DNA of 64,000 nucleotides from Amblyomma americanum (taxonomy: Eukaryota > Arthropoda > Arachnida > Ixodida > Ixodidae): assembly GCF_052857255.1 (NCBI RefSeq), contig NW_027526670.1, positions 62,001 to 126,000 of the forward strand. Reading direction: 5' to 3'. The notes under the pieces were generated by a model. The model was given only the letters and a program-made list of their open reading frames with translations, was not told the DNA's origin and made no database searches. Shown one piece after another: positions 23,187 through 34,525 of the stretch. The translations under genes and the position numbers were made by a program. How positions within the stretch are numbered: position 1 is the stretch's first letter; every line of letters begins with the position of its first letter.

Positions 23187-25650
23187 TTACACCTTTCTCT
23201 CGTCTACTCTTCGACGACTTGTTAAATCGATGCTGGTGAATTTTGCTACTTTCGATCTAAAACGATGTATCCCGTTGTTTTGAGCCGGAATACAAGTTTT
23301 CGCGCAGTTCTGAGAGAAAAAGTTTACACCTTTCTCTCGTCTACTCTTCGACGACTTGTAAAATTGATGCTCGTGAATTTTGCTAGTTTCGGTGTAAAAC
23401 GATGTATCCCGTTGTTTTGAGGTGGAATACAAGTTTTCGCGCAGTTCTGTGCGAAAAAGTTTACACCTTTCTCTCGTCTACTCTTCGACGACTGGTTAAA
23501 TTGATGCTCGTGAATTTTGCTACTTTCGATCTAAAACGATGTATCCCGTTGTTTTGAGCCGGAATACAATTTTTCGCGCAGTTCTGAGAGAAAAAGTTTA
23601 CACCTTTCTCTCGTCTACTCTTCGACGACTTGTAAAATCGATGCTCGTGAATCTTGAGTTTCGATCTAAAACGATGTATTCCGTTGTTTTGAGCCGGAAT
23701 ACAAGTTTTCCCGCAGTTCTGAGAGGAAAATTTACACCTTTCTCTCGTCTACTCTTCGACGACTTGTAAAATCGATGCTCGTTAATCGTGCTAGTTTCGA
23801 TCTAAAACGATGCATCCCGTTGTTTTGAGCCGGAATACAAGTTTTTGCGCAGTTTTGAGAGAAAAAGTTTACACCTTTCTATCGTCTACTCTTCGACGAC
23901 TTGTAAAATCGATGCTCGTGAATCTTGATAGTTTAGATCTAAAACGATGTATTCCGTTGTTTTGAGCCGGAATACAAGTTTTCGCGCAGTTCTGAGAGAA
24001 AAATTTACACCTTTCTCTCGTCTACTTTGCGACGACTTGTAAAATCGATGCTCGTGAATCTTGCTAGTTTCGATCTAAAACGATGTATCCCGTTGTTTTG
24101 AGCCGGAATACAAGTTTTCGCGCAGTTCTGAGAGAAAAAGTTTACACCTTTCTCTCGTCTACTTTTCGACGAATTGTTAAATCGATGCTGGTGAATTTTG
24201 CTACTTTCGATCTAAAACGATGTATCCCGTTGTTTTGAGCCGGAATACAAGTTTTCGCGCAATTCTGAGAGAAAAAGTTTACACCTTTCTCTCGTCTACT
24301 CTTCGACGACTTGTAAAATTGATGCTCGTGAATTTTGCTAGTTTAGGTGTAAAACGATGTATCCCGTTGTTTTGAGGTGGAATACAAGTTTTCGCGCAGT
24401 TCTGAGAGAAAAAGTTTACACCTTTCTCTCGTCTACTCTTCGACGACTTGTTAAATCGATGCTCGTGAATTTTGCTACTTTCGATCTAAAACGATGTATC
24501 CCGTTGTTTTGAGCCGGAATACAATTTTTCGCGCAGTTCTGAGAGAAAAAGTTTACACCTTTCTCTCGTCTACTCTTCGACGACTTGTAAAATCGATGCT
24601 CGTGAATCTTTATAGTTTCGATCTAAAACGATGTATTCCGTTGTTTTGAGCCGGAATACAAGTTTTCCCGCAGTTCTGAGAGAAAAATTTACACCTTTCT
24701 CTCGTCTACTCTGCGACGACCTGTAAAATCGATGCTCGTGAATCTTCCTAGTTTCGATCTATAACGATATATCCCGTTGTTTTGAGCCGGAATACAAGTT
24801 TTCGCGCAGTTCTGAGAGAAAAAGTTTACACCTTTCTCTCGTCTACTCTTCGACGACTTGTAAAATCGATGCTCGTGAATCTTGATAGTTGCGTTCTAAA
24901 ACAATGTATGCCGTTGTTTTGAGACGGAATACGAGTTTTCGCGCAGTTCTGAGAGAAAACGTTTACCCCTTTCTCTCGTCTACTCTTCGACGACTTGTAA
25001 AATCGATGCTCGTTAATCGTGCTAGTTTCGATCTAAAACGATGCATCCCGTTGTTTTGAGCCGGAATACAAGTTTTTGCGCAGTTTTGAGAGAAAAAGTT
25101 TACACCTTTCTATCGTCTACTCTTCGACGACTTGTAAAATCGATGCTCGTGAATCTTGATAGTTTAGATCTAAAACGATGTATTCCGTTGTTTTGAGCCG
25201 GAATACAAGTTTTCGCGCAGTTCTGAGAGAAAAATTTACACCTTTCTCTCGTCTACTCTGCGACGACTTATAAAATCGATGCTCGTGAATCTTGCTAGTT
25301 TCGATCTAAAACGATGTATCCCGTTGTTTTGAGCCGGAATACAAGTTTTCGCGCAGTTCTGAGAGAAAAAGTTTACACCTTTCTCTCGTCTACTCTTCGA
25401 CGACTTGTAAAATTGGTGCTCGTGAATCTTGATAGTTTCGTTCTAAAACAATGTATCCCGTTGTTTTGAGACGGAATACGAGTTTTCGCGCAGTTCTGAG
25501 AGAAAACGTTTACCCCTTTCTCTCGTCTACTCTTCGACGACTTGTAAAATCGATGCTCGTTAATCGTGCTAGTTTCGATCTAAAACGATGTATCCCGTTG
25601 TTTTGAGCCGGAATACTAGTTTTCGCGCAGTTCTGAGAGAAAAAGTTTAC
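23187..25650 (+). repeat. Higher-order block P, copy 3 (truncated, one extra monomer)
   Basis: Displaced 3145 bp from copy 2 up to about 24.03 kb, then 3282 bp, because one monomer (about 24.03-24.17 kb) was gained. Shared markers are CTTGAGTTTCGATC (about 23655), TAGTTGCGTTC (24886) and AAATTGGTGCTCG (25410). Private changes are CTTTATAGTTTCG and AATGTATGCCG. Homology with copy 2 ends near 25650, where the array jumps to a G-type unit. Confidence 0.85.
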
Positions 25651-26300
25651 ATCTTTCTCTCGTCTACTCTTCGACGACTTGTAGAATCGATGCTCGTGAA
25701 TCTTGATAGTATCGCTCTAAAACGATGTATCCCGTTGTTTTGAGCCGGAATACAAGTTATCGCGCAGTTCTGAGAGAAAAAGTTTACACCTTTATCTCGT
25801 CTACTCTTCGACGACTTGTAAAATCGATGCTCGTGAATCTTGCTAGTTTCGATCTAAAACGATGTATCCCGTTGTTTTGAGCCGGAATAAAAGTTTTCGC
25901 GCAGTTCTGAGAGAAAAAGTTTACACCTTTCTCTCGTCTACTCTTCGACGACTTGTAGAATCGATGCTCGTGAATCTTGATAGTATCACTCTAAAACGAT
26001 GTATCCCGTTGTTTTGAGCCGGAATACAAGTTTTCCCGCAGTTCTGAGAGAAAAAGTTTACACCTTTCTCTCGTCTACTCTTCGACGACTTGTAAAATTG
26101 ATGCTCGTGAATTTTGCTAGTTTCGATCTAAAACGATGTATCCCGTTGTTTTGAGCTGGAATACAAGTTTTCGCACAGTTCTGAGAGAAAAAGTTTACAC
26201 CTTTCTCTCGTCTGCTCTTCGACGACTTGTAGAATCGATGCTCGTGAATCTTGATAGTATCGCTCTAAAACGATGTATTCCGTTGTTTTGAGCCGGAATA
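25651..26300 (+). repeat. Satellite segment of G-type units
   Basis: G-type and related units (GTAGAATCG, AGTATCGCTC or AGTATCACTC) with markers CAAGTTATCGCG and GGAATAAAAG. The same order is found near 36.2-36.8 kb and, in part, near 33.4-34.0 kb. Confidence 0.78.
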
Positions 26301-26492
26301 CAAGTTTTCGCGCAGTTCTGAGAGAAAAAGTTTACACCTTTCTCTCGTCTGCTCTTCGACGACTTGTAGAATCGATGCTCGTGAATCTTGATAGTATCGC
26401 TCTAAAACGATGTATTCCGTTGTTTTGAGCCGGAATACAAGTTTTCGCGCAGTTCTGAGAGAAAAAGTTTACACCATTCTCTCGTCTACTCT
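26219..26492 (+). repeat. Single-monomer tandem duplication (G type)
   Basis: The G-type unit starting at 26219, preceded by GTCTGCTCT, is repeated starting at 26356, exactly 137 bp later. The related copy at about 36.75 kb has it once, and the offset between the two regions falls from 10538 to 10401 at this point, a change of exactly 137. Confidence 0.85.
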
Positions 26493-29035
26493 TCGACGAC
26501 TTGTTAAATCGATGCTCGTGAATTTTGCTACTTTCGATCTAAAACGATGTATCCCGTTGTTTTGAGCCGGAATACAATTTTTCGCGCAGTTCTGAGTGAA
26601 AAAGTTTACACCTTTCTCGCGTCTACACTTCGACGACTTGTAAAATCGATGCTCGTGAATCTTGATAGTTTCGATCTAAAACGATGTATCCTGTTGTTTT
26701 GAGCCGGAATACAAGCTTTCGCGCAGTTCTGAGAGAAAAAGTTTACACCTTTCTCTCGTCTACTCTTCGACGACTTGTAAAATCGATGCTCGTTAATCTT
26801 GCTAGTTTCGATCTAAAACGATGTATTCCGTTGTTTTGAGCCGGAATACAAGTTTTCGCGCAGTTCTGAGAGAAACATTTACACCTTTCTCTCGTCTACT
26901 CTGCGACGACTTGTAAACTCGATGCTCGTGAATCTTGATAGTTTCGCTCTAAAACAATGTATCCCGTTGTTTTGAGCCGGAAGACGACTTTTCGCGCAGT
27001 TCTGAGAGAAAAAGTTTACACCTTTCTCTCGTCTACTCTTCGACGACTTGTAAAATCGATGCTCGTTAATCGTGCTAGTTTCGATCTAAAACGATGTATC
27101 CCGTTGATTTGAGCCGGAATACAAGTTTTCGCGCAGTTCTGAGAGAAAAAGTTTACAGCTTTTTCTCGTCTACTCTTCGACGATTTGTAAAATCGATGCC
27201 CGTGAATCTTGATTGTTTCGATCTAAAACGATGTATCCCGTTGTTTTGAGCCGGAATACAAGTTTTCGCGCAGTTCTGAGAGAAAAAGTTTACACCTTTC
27301 TCTCGTCTACTCTTCGACGACTTGTAAAATCGATGCTCGTGAATCTTGATAGTGTCGATCTAAAACGATATATCCCGTTGTTTTGAGCCGAAATACAAGT
27401 TTTCGCGCAGTTCTGAGAGAAAAAGTTTACACCTTTCTCTCGTCTACTCTTCGACGACTTGTAAAATCGATGCTCGTGAATCTTGATAGTTTCGTTCTAA
27501 AACAATGTATCCCGTTGTTTTGAGACGGAATACGAGTTTTCGCGCAGTTCTGAGAGAAAACGTTTACCTCTTTCTCTCGTCTACTCTTCGACGACTTGTA
27601 AAATCGATGCTCGTTAATCGTGCTAGTTTCGATCTAAAACGATGCATCCCGTTGTTTTGAGCCGGAATACAAGTTTTTGCGCAGTTTTGAGAGAAAAAGT
27701 TTACACCTTTCTATCGTCTACTCTTCGACGACTTGTTAAATCGATGCTGTGAATTTTCCTACTTTCGATCTAAAACGATGTATTCCGTTGTTTTGAGCCG
27801 GAATACAAGTTTTCGCGCAGTTCTGAGAGAAAAAGTTTACACCTTTCTCTCGTCTACTCTGCGACGACTTGTAAAATCGATGCTCGTGAATCTTGCTAGT
27901 TCGATCTAAAACGATGTATCCCGTTGTTTTGAGCCGGAATACAAGTTTTCGCGCAGTTCTGAGAGAAAAAGTTTACACCTTTCTCTCGTCTACTTTTCGA
28001 CGACTTGTTAAATCGATGCTGATGAATTTTGCTACTTTCGATCTAAAACGATGTATCCCGTTGTTTTGAGCCGGAATACAAGTTTTCGCGCAGTTCTGAG
28101 AGAAAAAGTTTACACCTTTCTCTCGTCTACTCTTCGACGACTTGTAAAATTGATGCTCGTGAATTTTTGCTAGTTTCGGTGTAAAACGATGTATCCCGTT
28201 GTTTTGAGGTGGAATACAAGTTTTCGCGCAGTTCTGAGAGAAAAAGTTTAACACCTTTCTCTCGTCTACTCTTCGACGACTTGTTAAATCGATGCTCGTG
28301 AATTTTGCTACTTTCGATCTAAAACGATGTATCCCGTTGTTTTGAGCCGGAATACAATTTTTCGCGCAGTTTTGAGAGAAACATTTACACCTTTCTCTCG
28401 TCTACTCTGCGACGACCTGTAAAATCGATGCTCGTGAATCTTGCTAGTTTCGATCTATAATGATATATCCCGTTGTTTTGAGCCGGAATACAAGTTTTCG
28501 CGCAGTTCTGAGAGAAAAAGTTTACACCTTTCTCTCGTCTACTCTTCGACGACTTGTAAAATCGATGCTCGTGAATCTTGATAGTTTCGTTCTAAAACAA
28601 TGTATCCCGTTGTTTTGAGACGGAATACGAGTTTTCGCGCAGTTCTGAGAGAAAACGTTTACCCCTTTCTCTCGTCTACTCTTCGACGACTTGTAAAATC
28701 GATGCTCGTTAATCGTGCTAGTTTCGATCTAAAACGATGCATCCCGTTGTTTTGAGCCGTAATACAAGTTTTTGCGCAAGTTTTGAGAGAAAAAGTTTAC
28801 ACCTTTCTATCGTCTACTCTTCGACGACTTGTAAAATCGATGCTCGTGAATCCTGATAGTTTAGATCTAAAACGATGTATTCCGTTGTTTTGAGCCGGAA
28901 TACAAGTTTTCGCGCAGTTCTGAGAGAAAAATTTACACCTTTCTCTCGTCTACTCTGCGACGACTTGTAAAATCGATGCTCGTGAATCTTGCTAGTTTCG
29001 ATCTAAAACGATGTATCCCGTTGTTTTGAGCCGGA
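26300..29035 (+). repeat. Duplicated block R, copy 1 (about 2.7 kb, 20 monomers)
   Basis: Matches about 30270-33000 at an offset of 3968-3971 bp (close to 29 monomers). Markers are GTCTACACTTCG (26621 and 30592), GAAGACGACTTTTC, GATGCCCGTG, CGTTTACCTC, GCTAGTTCGATC and CGATCTATAATG (28451 and 32419). The same run appears a third time inside block Q copy 2 (36.8-38.6 kb). Copy 1 has several one-base indels not in the other copies. Confidence 0.84.
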
Positions 29036-31480
29036 ATACAAGCTTTCGCGCAGTTCTGAGAGAAAAAGTTTACACCTTTCTCTCGTCTACTCTTCGACGA
29101 CTTGTAAAATCGATGCTCGTTAATCTTGCTAGTTTCGATCTAAAACGATGTATTCCGTTGTTTTGAGCCGGAATACAAGTTTTCGCGCAATTCTGAGAGA
29201 AACATTTACACCTTTCTCTCGTCTACTCTGCGACGACTTGTAAACTCGATGCTCGTGAATCTTGATAGTTTCGCTCTAAAACAATGTATCCCGTTGTTTT
29301 GAGCCGGAAGACGACTTTTCGCGCAGTTCTGAGAGAAAAAGTTTACACCTTTCTCTCGTCTACTCTTCGACGACTTGTAAAATCGATGCTCGTTAATCGT
29401 GCTAGTTTCGATCTAAAACGATGTATCCCGTTGATTTGAGCCGGAATACAAGTTTTCGCGCAGTTCTGAGAGAAAAAGTTTACAGCTTTTTCTCGTCTAC
29501 TCTTCGACGATTTGTAAAATCGATGCCCGTGAATCTTGATTGTTTCGATCTAAAACGATGTATCCCGTTGTTTTGAGCCGGAATACAAGTTTTCGCGCAG
29601 TTCTGAGAGAAAAGTTTACACCTTTCTCTCGTCTACTCTTCGACGACTTGTAAAATCGATGCTCGTGAATCTTGATAGTGTCGATCTAAAACGATAATCC
29701 CGTTGTTTTGAGCCGAAATACAAGTTTTCGCGCAGTTCTGAGAGAAAAAGTTTACACCTTTCTCTCGTCTGCTCTTCGACGACTTGTAGAATCGATGCTC
29801 GTGAATCTTGATAGTATCGCTCTAAAACGATGTATTCCGTTGTTTTGAGCCGGAATACAAGTTTTCGCGCAGTTCTGAGAGAAAAAGTTTACACCATTCT
29901 CCTCGTCTACTCTTCGACGACTTGTAAAATTGATGCTCGTGAATTTTGCTAGTTTCGATCTAAACGATGTATCCCGTTGTTTTGAGCTGGAATACAAGTT
30001 TTCGCACAGTTCTGAGAGAAAAAGTTTACACCTTTCTATCGTCTACTCTTCGACGACTTGTTAAATCGATGCTGGTGAATTTTCCTACTTTCGATCTAAA
30101 ACGATGTATTCCGTTGTTTTGAGCCGGAATACAAGTTTTCGCGCAGTTCTGAGAGAAAAAAGTTTACACCTTTCTCTCGTCTACTCTTCGACGACTTGTA
30201 AAATCGATGCTCGTGAATCTTGATAGTGTCGATCTAAAACGATATATCCCGTTGTTTTTGAGCCGAAATACAAGTTTTCGCGCAGTTCTGAGAGAAAAAG
30301 TTTACACCTTTCTCTCGTCTGCTCTTCGACGACTTGTAGAATCGATGCTCGTGAATCTTGATAGTATCGCTCTAAAACGATGTATTCCGTTGTTTTTGAG
30401 CCGGAATACAAGTTTTCGCGCAGTTCTGAGAGAAAAAGTTTACACCATTCTCTCGTCTACTCTTCGACGACTTGTTAAATCGATGCTCGTGAATTTTGCT
30501 ACTTTCGATCTAAAACGATGTATCCCGTTGTTTTGAGCCGGAATACAATTTTTCGCGCAGTTCTGAGTGAAAAAGTTTACACCTTTCTCGCGTCTACACT
30601 TCGACGACTTGTAAAATCGATGCTCGTGAATCTTGATAGTTTCGATCTAAAACGATGTATCCTGTTGTTTTGAGCCGGAATACAAGCTTTCGCGCAGTTC
30701 TGAGAGAAAAAGTTTACACCTTTCTCTCGTCTACTCTTCGACGACTTGTAAAATCGATGCTCGTTAATCTTGCTAGTTTCGATCTAAAACGATGTATTCC
30801 GTTGTTTTGAGCCGGAATACAAGTTTTCGCGCAGTTCTGAGAGAAACATTTACACCTTTCTCTCGTCTACTCTGCGACGACTTGTAAACTCGATGCTCGT
30901 GAATCTTGATAGTTTCGCTCTAAAACAATGTATCCCGTTGTTTTGAGCCGGAAGACGACTTTTCGCGCAGTTCTGAGAGAAAAAGTTTACACCTTTCTCT
31001 CGTCTACTCTTCGACGACTTGTAAAATCGATGCTCGTTAATCGTGCTAGTTTCGATCTAAAACGATGTATCCCGTTGATTTGAGCCGGAATACAAGTTTT
31101 CGCGCAGTTCTGAGAGAAAAAGTTTACAGCTTTTTCTCGTCTACTCTTCGACGATTTGTAAAATCGATGCCCGTGAATCTTGATTGTTTCGATCTAAAAC
31201 GATGTATCCCGTTGTTTGAGCCGGAATACAAGTTTTCGCGCAGTTCTGAGAGAAAAAGTTTACACCTTTCTCTCGTCTACTCTTCGACGACTTGTAAAAT
31301 CGATGCTCGTGAATCTTGATAGTGTCGATCTAAAACGATATATCCCGTTGTTTTGAGCCGAAATACAAGTTTTCGCGCAGTTCTGAGAGAAAAAGTTTAC
31401 ACCTTTCTCTCGTCTACTCTTCGACGACTTGTAAAATCGATGCTCGTGAATCTTGATAGTTTCGTTCTAAACAATGTATC
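27740..31480. other. Cluster of one-base indels in the satellite
   Basis: At least thirteen single-base changes in length occur here: near 27749 (G lost), 28166 (extra T), 28250 (extra A), 28779 (extra A), 29610 (A lost), 29696 (T lost), 29900 (extra C), 29963 (A lost), 30160 (extra A), 30257 and 30396 (extra T in GTTGTTTTTGAG), 31215 (T lost) and 31470 (A lost). Most are in homopolymers, and the near-identical copies at 31.5-33 and 36.8-39 kb lack them. Elsewhere such private indels are rare (for example 48844 and 49133). This pattern suggests poorer consensus quality here rather than biology. Confidence 0.8.
29035..29745 (+). repeat. Five-monomer echo of 26.71-27.42 kb
   Basis: Starting at CAAGCTTTCGCG (29038), the segment repeats the order seen from 26711 at an offset of about 2327 bp (17 monomers): B/E unit, CTTGTAAACTCG unit, GAAGACGACTTTTC, E with CCGTTGATTTGAG, K with GATGCCCGTG, and J (AGTGTCGATC). 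It then jumps to a G unit at about 29750. It is one side of a patchwork between the two R copies. Confidence 0.78.
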
Positions 31481-33000
31481 CCGTTGTTTTGAGACGGAAT
31501 ACGAGTTTTCGCGCAGTTCTGAGAGAAAACGTTTACCTCTTTCTCTCGTCTACTCTTCGACGACTTGTAAAATCGATGCTCGTTAATCGTGCTAGTTTCG
31601 ATCTAAAACGATGCATCCCGTTGTTTTGAGCCGGAATACAAGTTTTTGCGCAGTTTTGAGAGAAAAAGTTTACACCTTTCTATCGTCTACTCTTCGACGA
31701 CTTGTTAAATCGATGCTGGTGAATTTTCCTACTTTCGATCTAAAACGATGTATTCCGTTGTTTTGAGCCGGAATACAAGTTTTCGCGCAGTTCTGAGAGA
31801 AAAAGTTTACACCTTTCTCTCGTCTACTCTGCGACGACTTGTAAAATCGATGCTCGTGAATCTTGCTAGTTCGATCTAAAACGATGTATCCCGTTGTTTT
31901 GAGCCGGAATACAAGTTTTCGCGCAGTTCTGAGAGAAAAAGTTTACACCTTTCTCTCGTCTACTTTTCGACGACTTGTTAAATCGATGCTGATGAATTTT
32001 GCTACTTTCGATCTAAAACGATGTATCCCGTTGTTTTGAGCCGGAATACAAGTTTTCGCGCAGTTCTGAGAGAAAAAGTTTACACCTTTCTCTCGTCTAC
32101 TCTTCGACGACTTGTAAAATTGATGCTCGTGAATTTTGCTAGTTTCGGTGTAAAACGATGTATCCCGTTGTTTTGAGGTGGAATACAAGTTTTCGCGCAG
32201 TTCTGAGAGAAAAAGTTTACACCTTTCTCTCGTCTACTCTTCGACGACTTGTTAAATCGATGCTCGTGAATTTTGCTACTTTCGATCTAAAACGATGTAT
32301 CCCGTTGTTTTGAGCCGGAATACAATTTTTCGCGCAGTTCTGAGAGAAACATTTACACCTTTCTCTCGTCTACTCTGCGACGACCTGTAAAATCGATGCT
32401 CGTGAATCTTGCTAGTTTCGATCTATAATGATATATCCCGTTGTTTTGAGCCGGAATACAAGTTTTCGCGCAGTTCTGAGAGAAAAAGTTTACACCTTTC
32501 TCTCGTCTACTCTTCGACGACTTGTAAAATCGATGCTCGTGAATCTTGATAGTTTCGTTCTAAAACAATGTATCCCGTTGTTTTGAGACGGAATACGAGT
32601 TTTCGCGCAGTTCTGAGAGAAAACGTTTACCCCTTTCTCTCGTCTACTCTTCGACGACTTGTAAAATCGATGCTCGTTAATCGTGCTAGTTTCGATCTAA
32701 AACGATGCATCCCGTTGTTTTGAGCCGTAATACAAGTTTTTGCGCAGTTTTGAGAGAAAAAGTTTACACCTTTCTATCGTCTACTCTTCGACGACTTGTA
32801 AAATCGATGCTCGTGAATCCTGATAGTTTAGATCTAAAACGATGTATTCCGTTGTTTTGAGCCGGAATACAAGTTTTCGCGCAGTTCTGAGAGAAAAATT
32901 TACACCTTTCTCTCGTCTACTCTGCGACGACTTGTAAAATCGATGCTCGTGAATCTTGCTAGTTTCGATCTAAAACGATGTATCCCGTTGTTTTGAGCCG
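30270..33000 (+). repeat. Duplicated block R, copy 2
   Basis: Counterpart of 26300-29035. It runs through A, B, E, CTTGTAAACTCG, K, J, D (with CGTTTACCTC), E, then A with GCTGATGAATT, I, A, C (CGATCTATAATG), D, E and H. The last part continues into block S, which is repeated 6158 bp downstream. Confidence 0.84.
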
Positions 33001-34525
33001 GAATACAAGTTTTCGCGCAGTTCTGAGAGAAAAAGTTTACACCTTTCTCTCGTCTACTCTTCGACGACTTGTAAAATTGATGCTCGTGAATCTTGATAGT
33101 TTCGTTCTAAAACAATGTATCCCGTTGTTTTGAGACGGAATACGAGTTTTCGCGCAGTTCTGAGAGAAAACGTTTACCCCTTTCTCTCGTCTACTCTTCG
33201 ACGACTTGTAAAATCGATGCTCGTTAATCGTGCTAGTTTCGATCTAAAACGATGCATCCCGTTGTTTTGAGCCGTAATACAAGTTTTTGCGCAGTTTTGA
33301 GAGAAAAAGTTTACACCTTTCTATCGTCTACTCTTCGACGACTTGTAAAATCGATGCTCGTGAATCCTGTAAGTTTAGATCTAAAACGATGTATTCCGTT
33401 GTTTTGAGCCGGAATACAAGTTTTCGCGCAGTTCTGAGAGAAAAAGTTTACATCTTTCTCTCGTCTACTCTTCGACGACTTGTAGAATCGATGCTCGTGA
33501 ATCTTGATAGTATCGCTCTAAAACGATGTATCCCGTTGTTTTGAGCCGGAATACAAGTTATCGCGCAGTTCTGAGAGAAAAAGTTTACACCTTTCTCTCG
33601 TCTACTCTTCGACGACTTGTAAAATCGATGCTCGTGAATCTTGCTAGTTTCAATCTAAAACGATGTATCCCGTTGTTTTGAGCCGGAATAAAAGTTTTCG
33701 CGCAGTTCTGAGAGAAAAAGTTTACACCTTTTTCTCGTCTACTCTTCGACGACTTGTAGAATCGATGCTCGTGAATCTTGATAGTATCAATCTAAAACGA
33801 TGTATCCCGTTGTTTTGAGCCGGAATACAAGTTTTCGCGCAGTTTTGAGAGAAAAAGTTTACACCTTTCTCTCGTCTACTCTTCGACGAATTGTAAAATT
33901 GATGCTCGTGAATTTTGCTAGTTTCGATCTAAAACGATGTATCCCGTTGTTTTGAGCTGGAATACAAGTTTTCGCACAGTTCTGAGAGAAAAAGTTTACA
34001 CCTTTCTCTCGTCTACTCTTCGACGACTTGTAGAATCGATGCTCGTGAATCTTGATAGTATCGCTCTAAAACGATGTATTCCGTTGTTTTGAGCCGGAAT
34101 ACAAGTTTTCGCGCAGTTCTGAGAGAAAAAGTATACACCATTCTCTCGTCTACTCTTCGACGACTTGTTAAATCGATGCTCGTGAATTTTGCTACTTTCG
34201 ATCTAAAACGATGTATCCCGTTGTTTTGAGCCGGAATACAATTTTTCGCGCAGTTCTGAGTGAAAAAGTTTACACCTTTCTCGCGTCTACTCTTCGACGA
34301 CTTGTAAAATCGATGCTCGTGAATCTTGATAGTTTCGATCTAAAACGATGTATCCTGTTGTTTTGAGCCGGAATACAAGCTTTCGCGCAGTTCTGAGAGA
34401 AAAAGTTTACACCTTTCTCTCGTCTACCCTTCGACGACTTGTAAAATCGATGCTCGTTAATCTTGCTAGTTTCGATCTAAAACGATGTATTCCGTTGTTT
34501 TGAGCCGGAATACAAGTTTTCGCGC
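32350..34525 (+). repeat. Duplicated block S, copy 1 (about 2.2 kb)
   Basis: Matches about 38508-40683 at a constant offset of 6158 bp (45 monomers). Markers are CGATCTATAATG (32419/38577), GAATCCTGATAG, GAATCCTGTAAG, CAAGTTATCGCG, AGTATCAATC (33784/39942), AAGTATACACC, and the TCTACCCTTCG junction. Differences are few: GTCTACTC/GTCAACTC near 33464/39622, CGACGAATTG/CGACGACTTG near 33888/40046 and AACGATG/AACAATG near 33935/40093. Homology ends where copy 1 enters block Q copy 2. Confidence 0.88.

Larger units (their letters stand above)
23943..28400 (+). repeat. Large duplicated block Q, copy 1
   Basis: Near-identical to about 34480-38580. Shared rare markers include ACTTTGCGACG, CGACGAATTGTT, CTTTATAGTTTCG, AATGTATGCCG, CAAGTTATCGCG, GAAGACGACTTTTC, GATGCCCGTG, CGTTTACCTC, GCTAGTTCGATC and GCTGATGAATT, all in the same order. 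The offset is 10537-10538, then 10401 after the extra G monomer at 26.2-26.5 kb, then about 10126 after two further monomers (about 28.1-28.4 kb) absent from the second copy. It overlaps block P copy 3, showing successive layers of duplication. Confidence 0.85.

Noticed and set aside
30207..30536. Open reading frame of 109 codons on the + strand, the longest in the window, plus many 60-96-codon frames on both strands
   Set aside because: They consist wholly of satellite monomers, recur on both strands with near-identical peptides wherever the same subfamilies recur, and end within about three units because 137 is not a multiple of 3. No start context, domain or codon bias supports translation.
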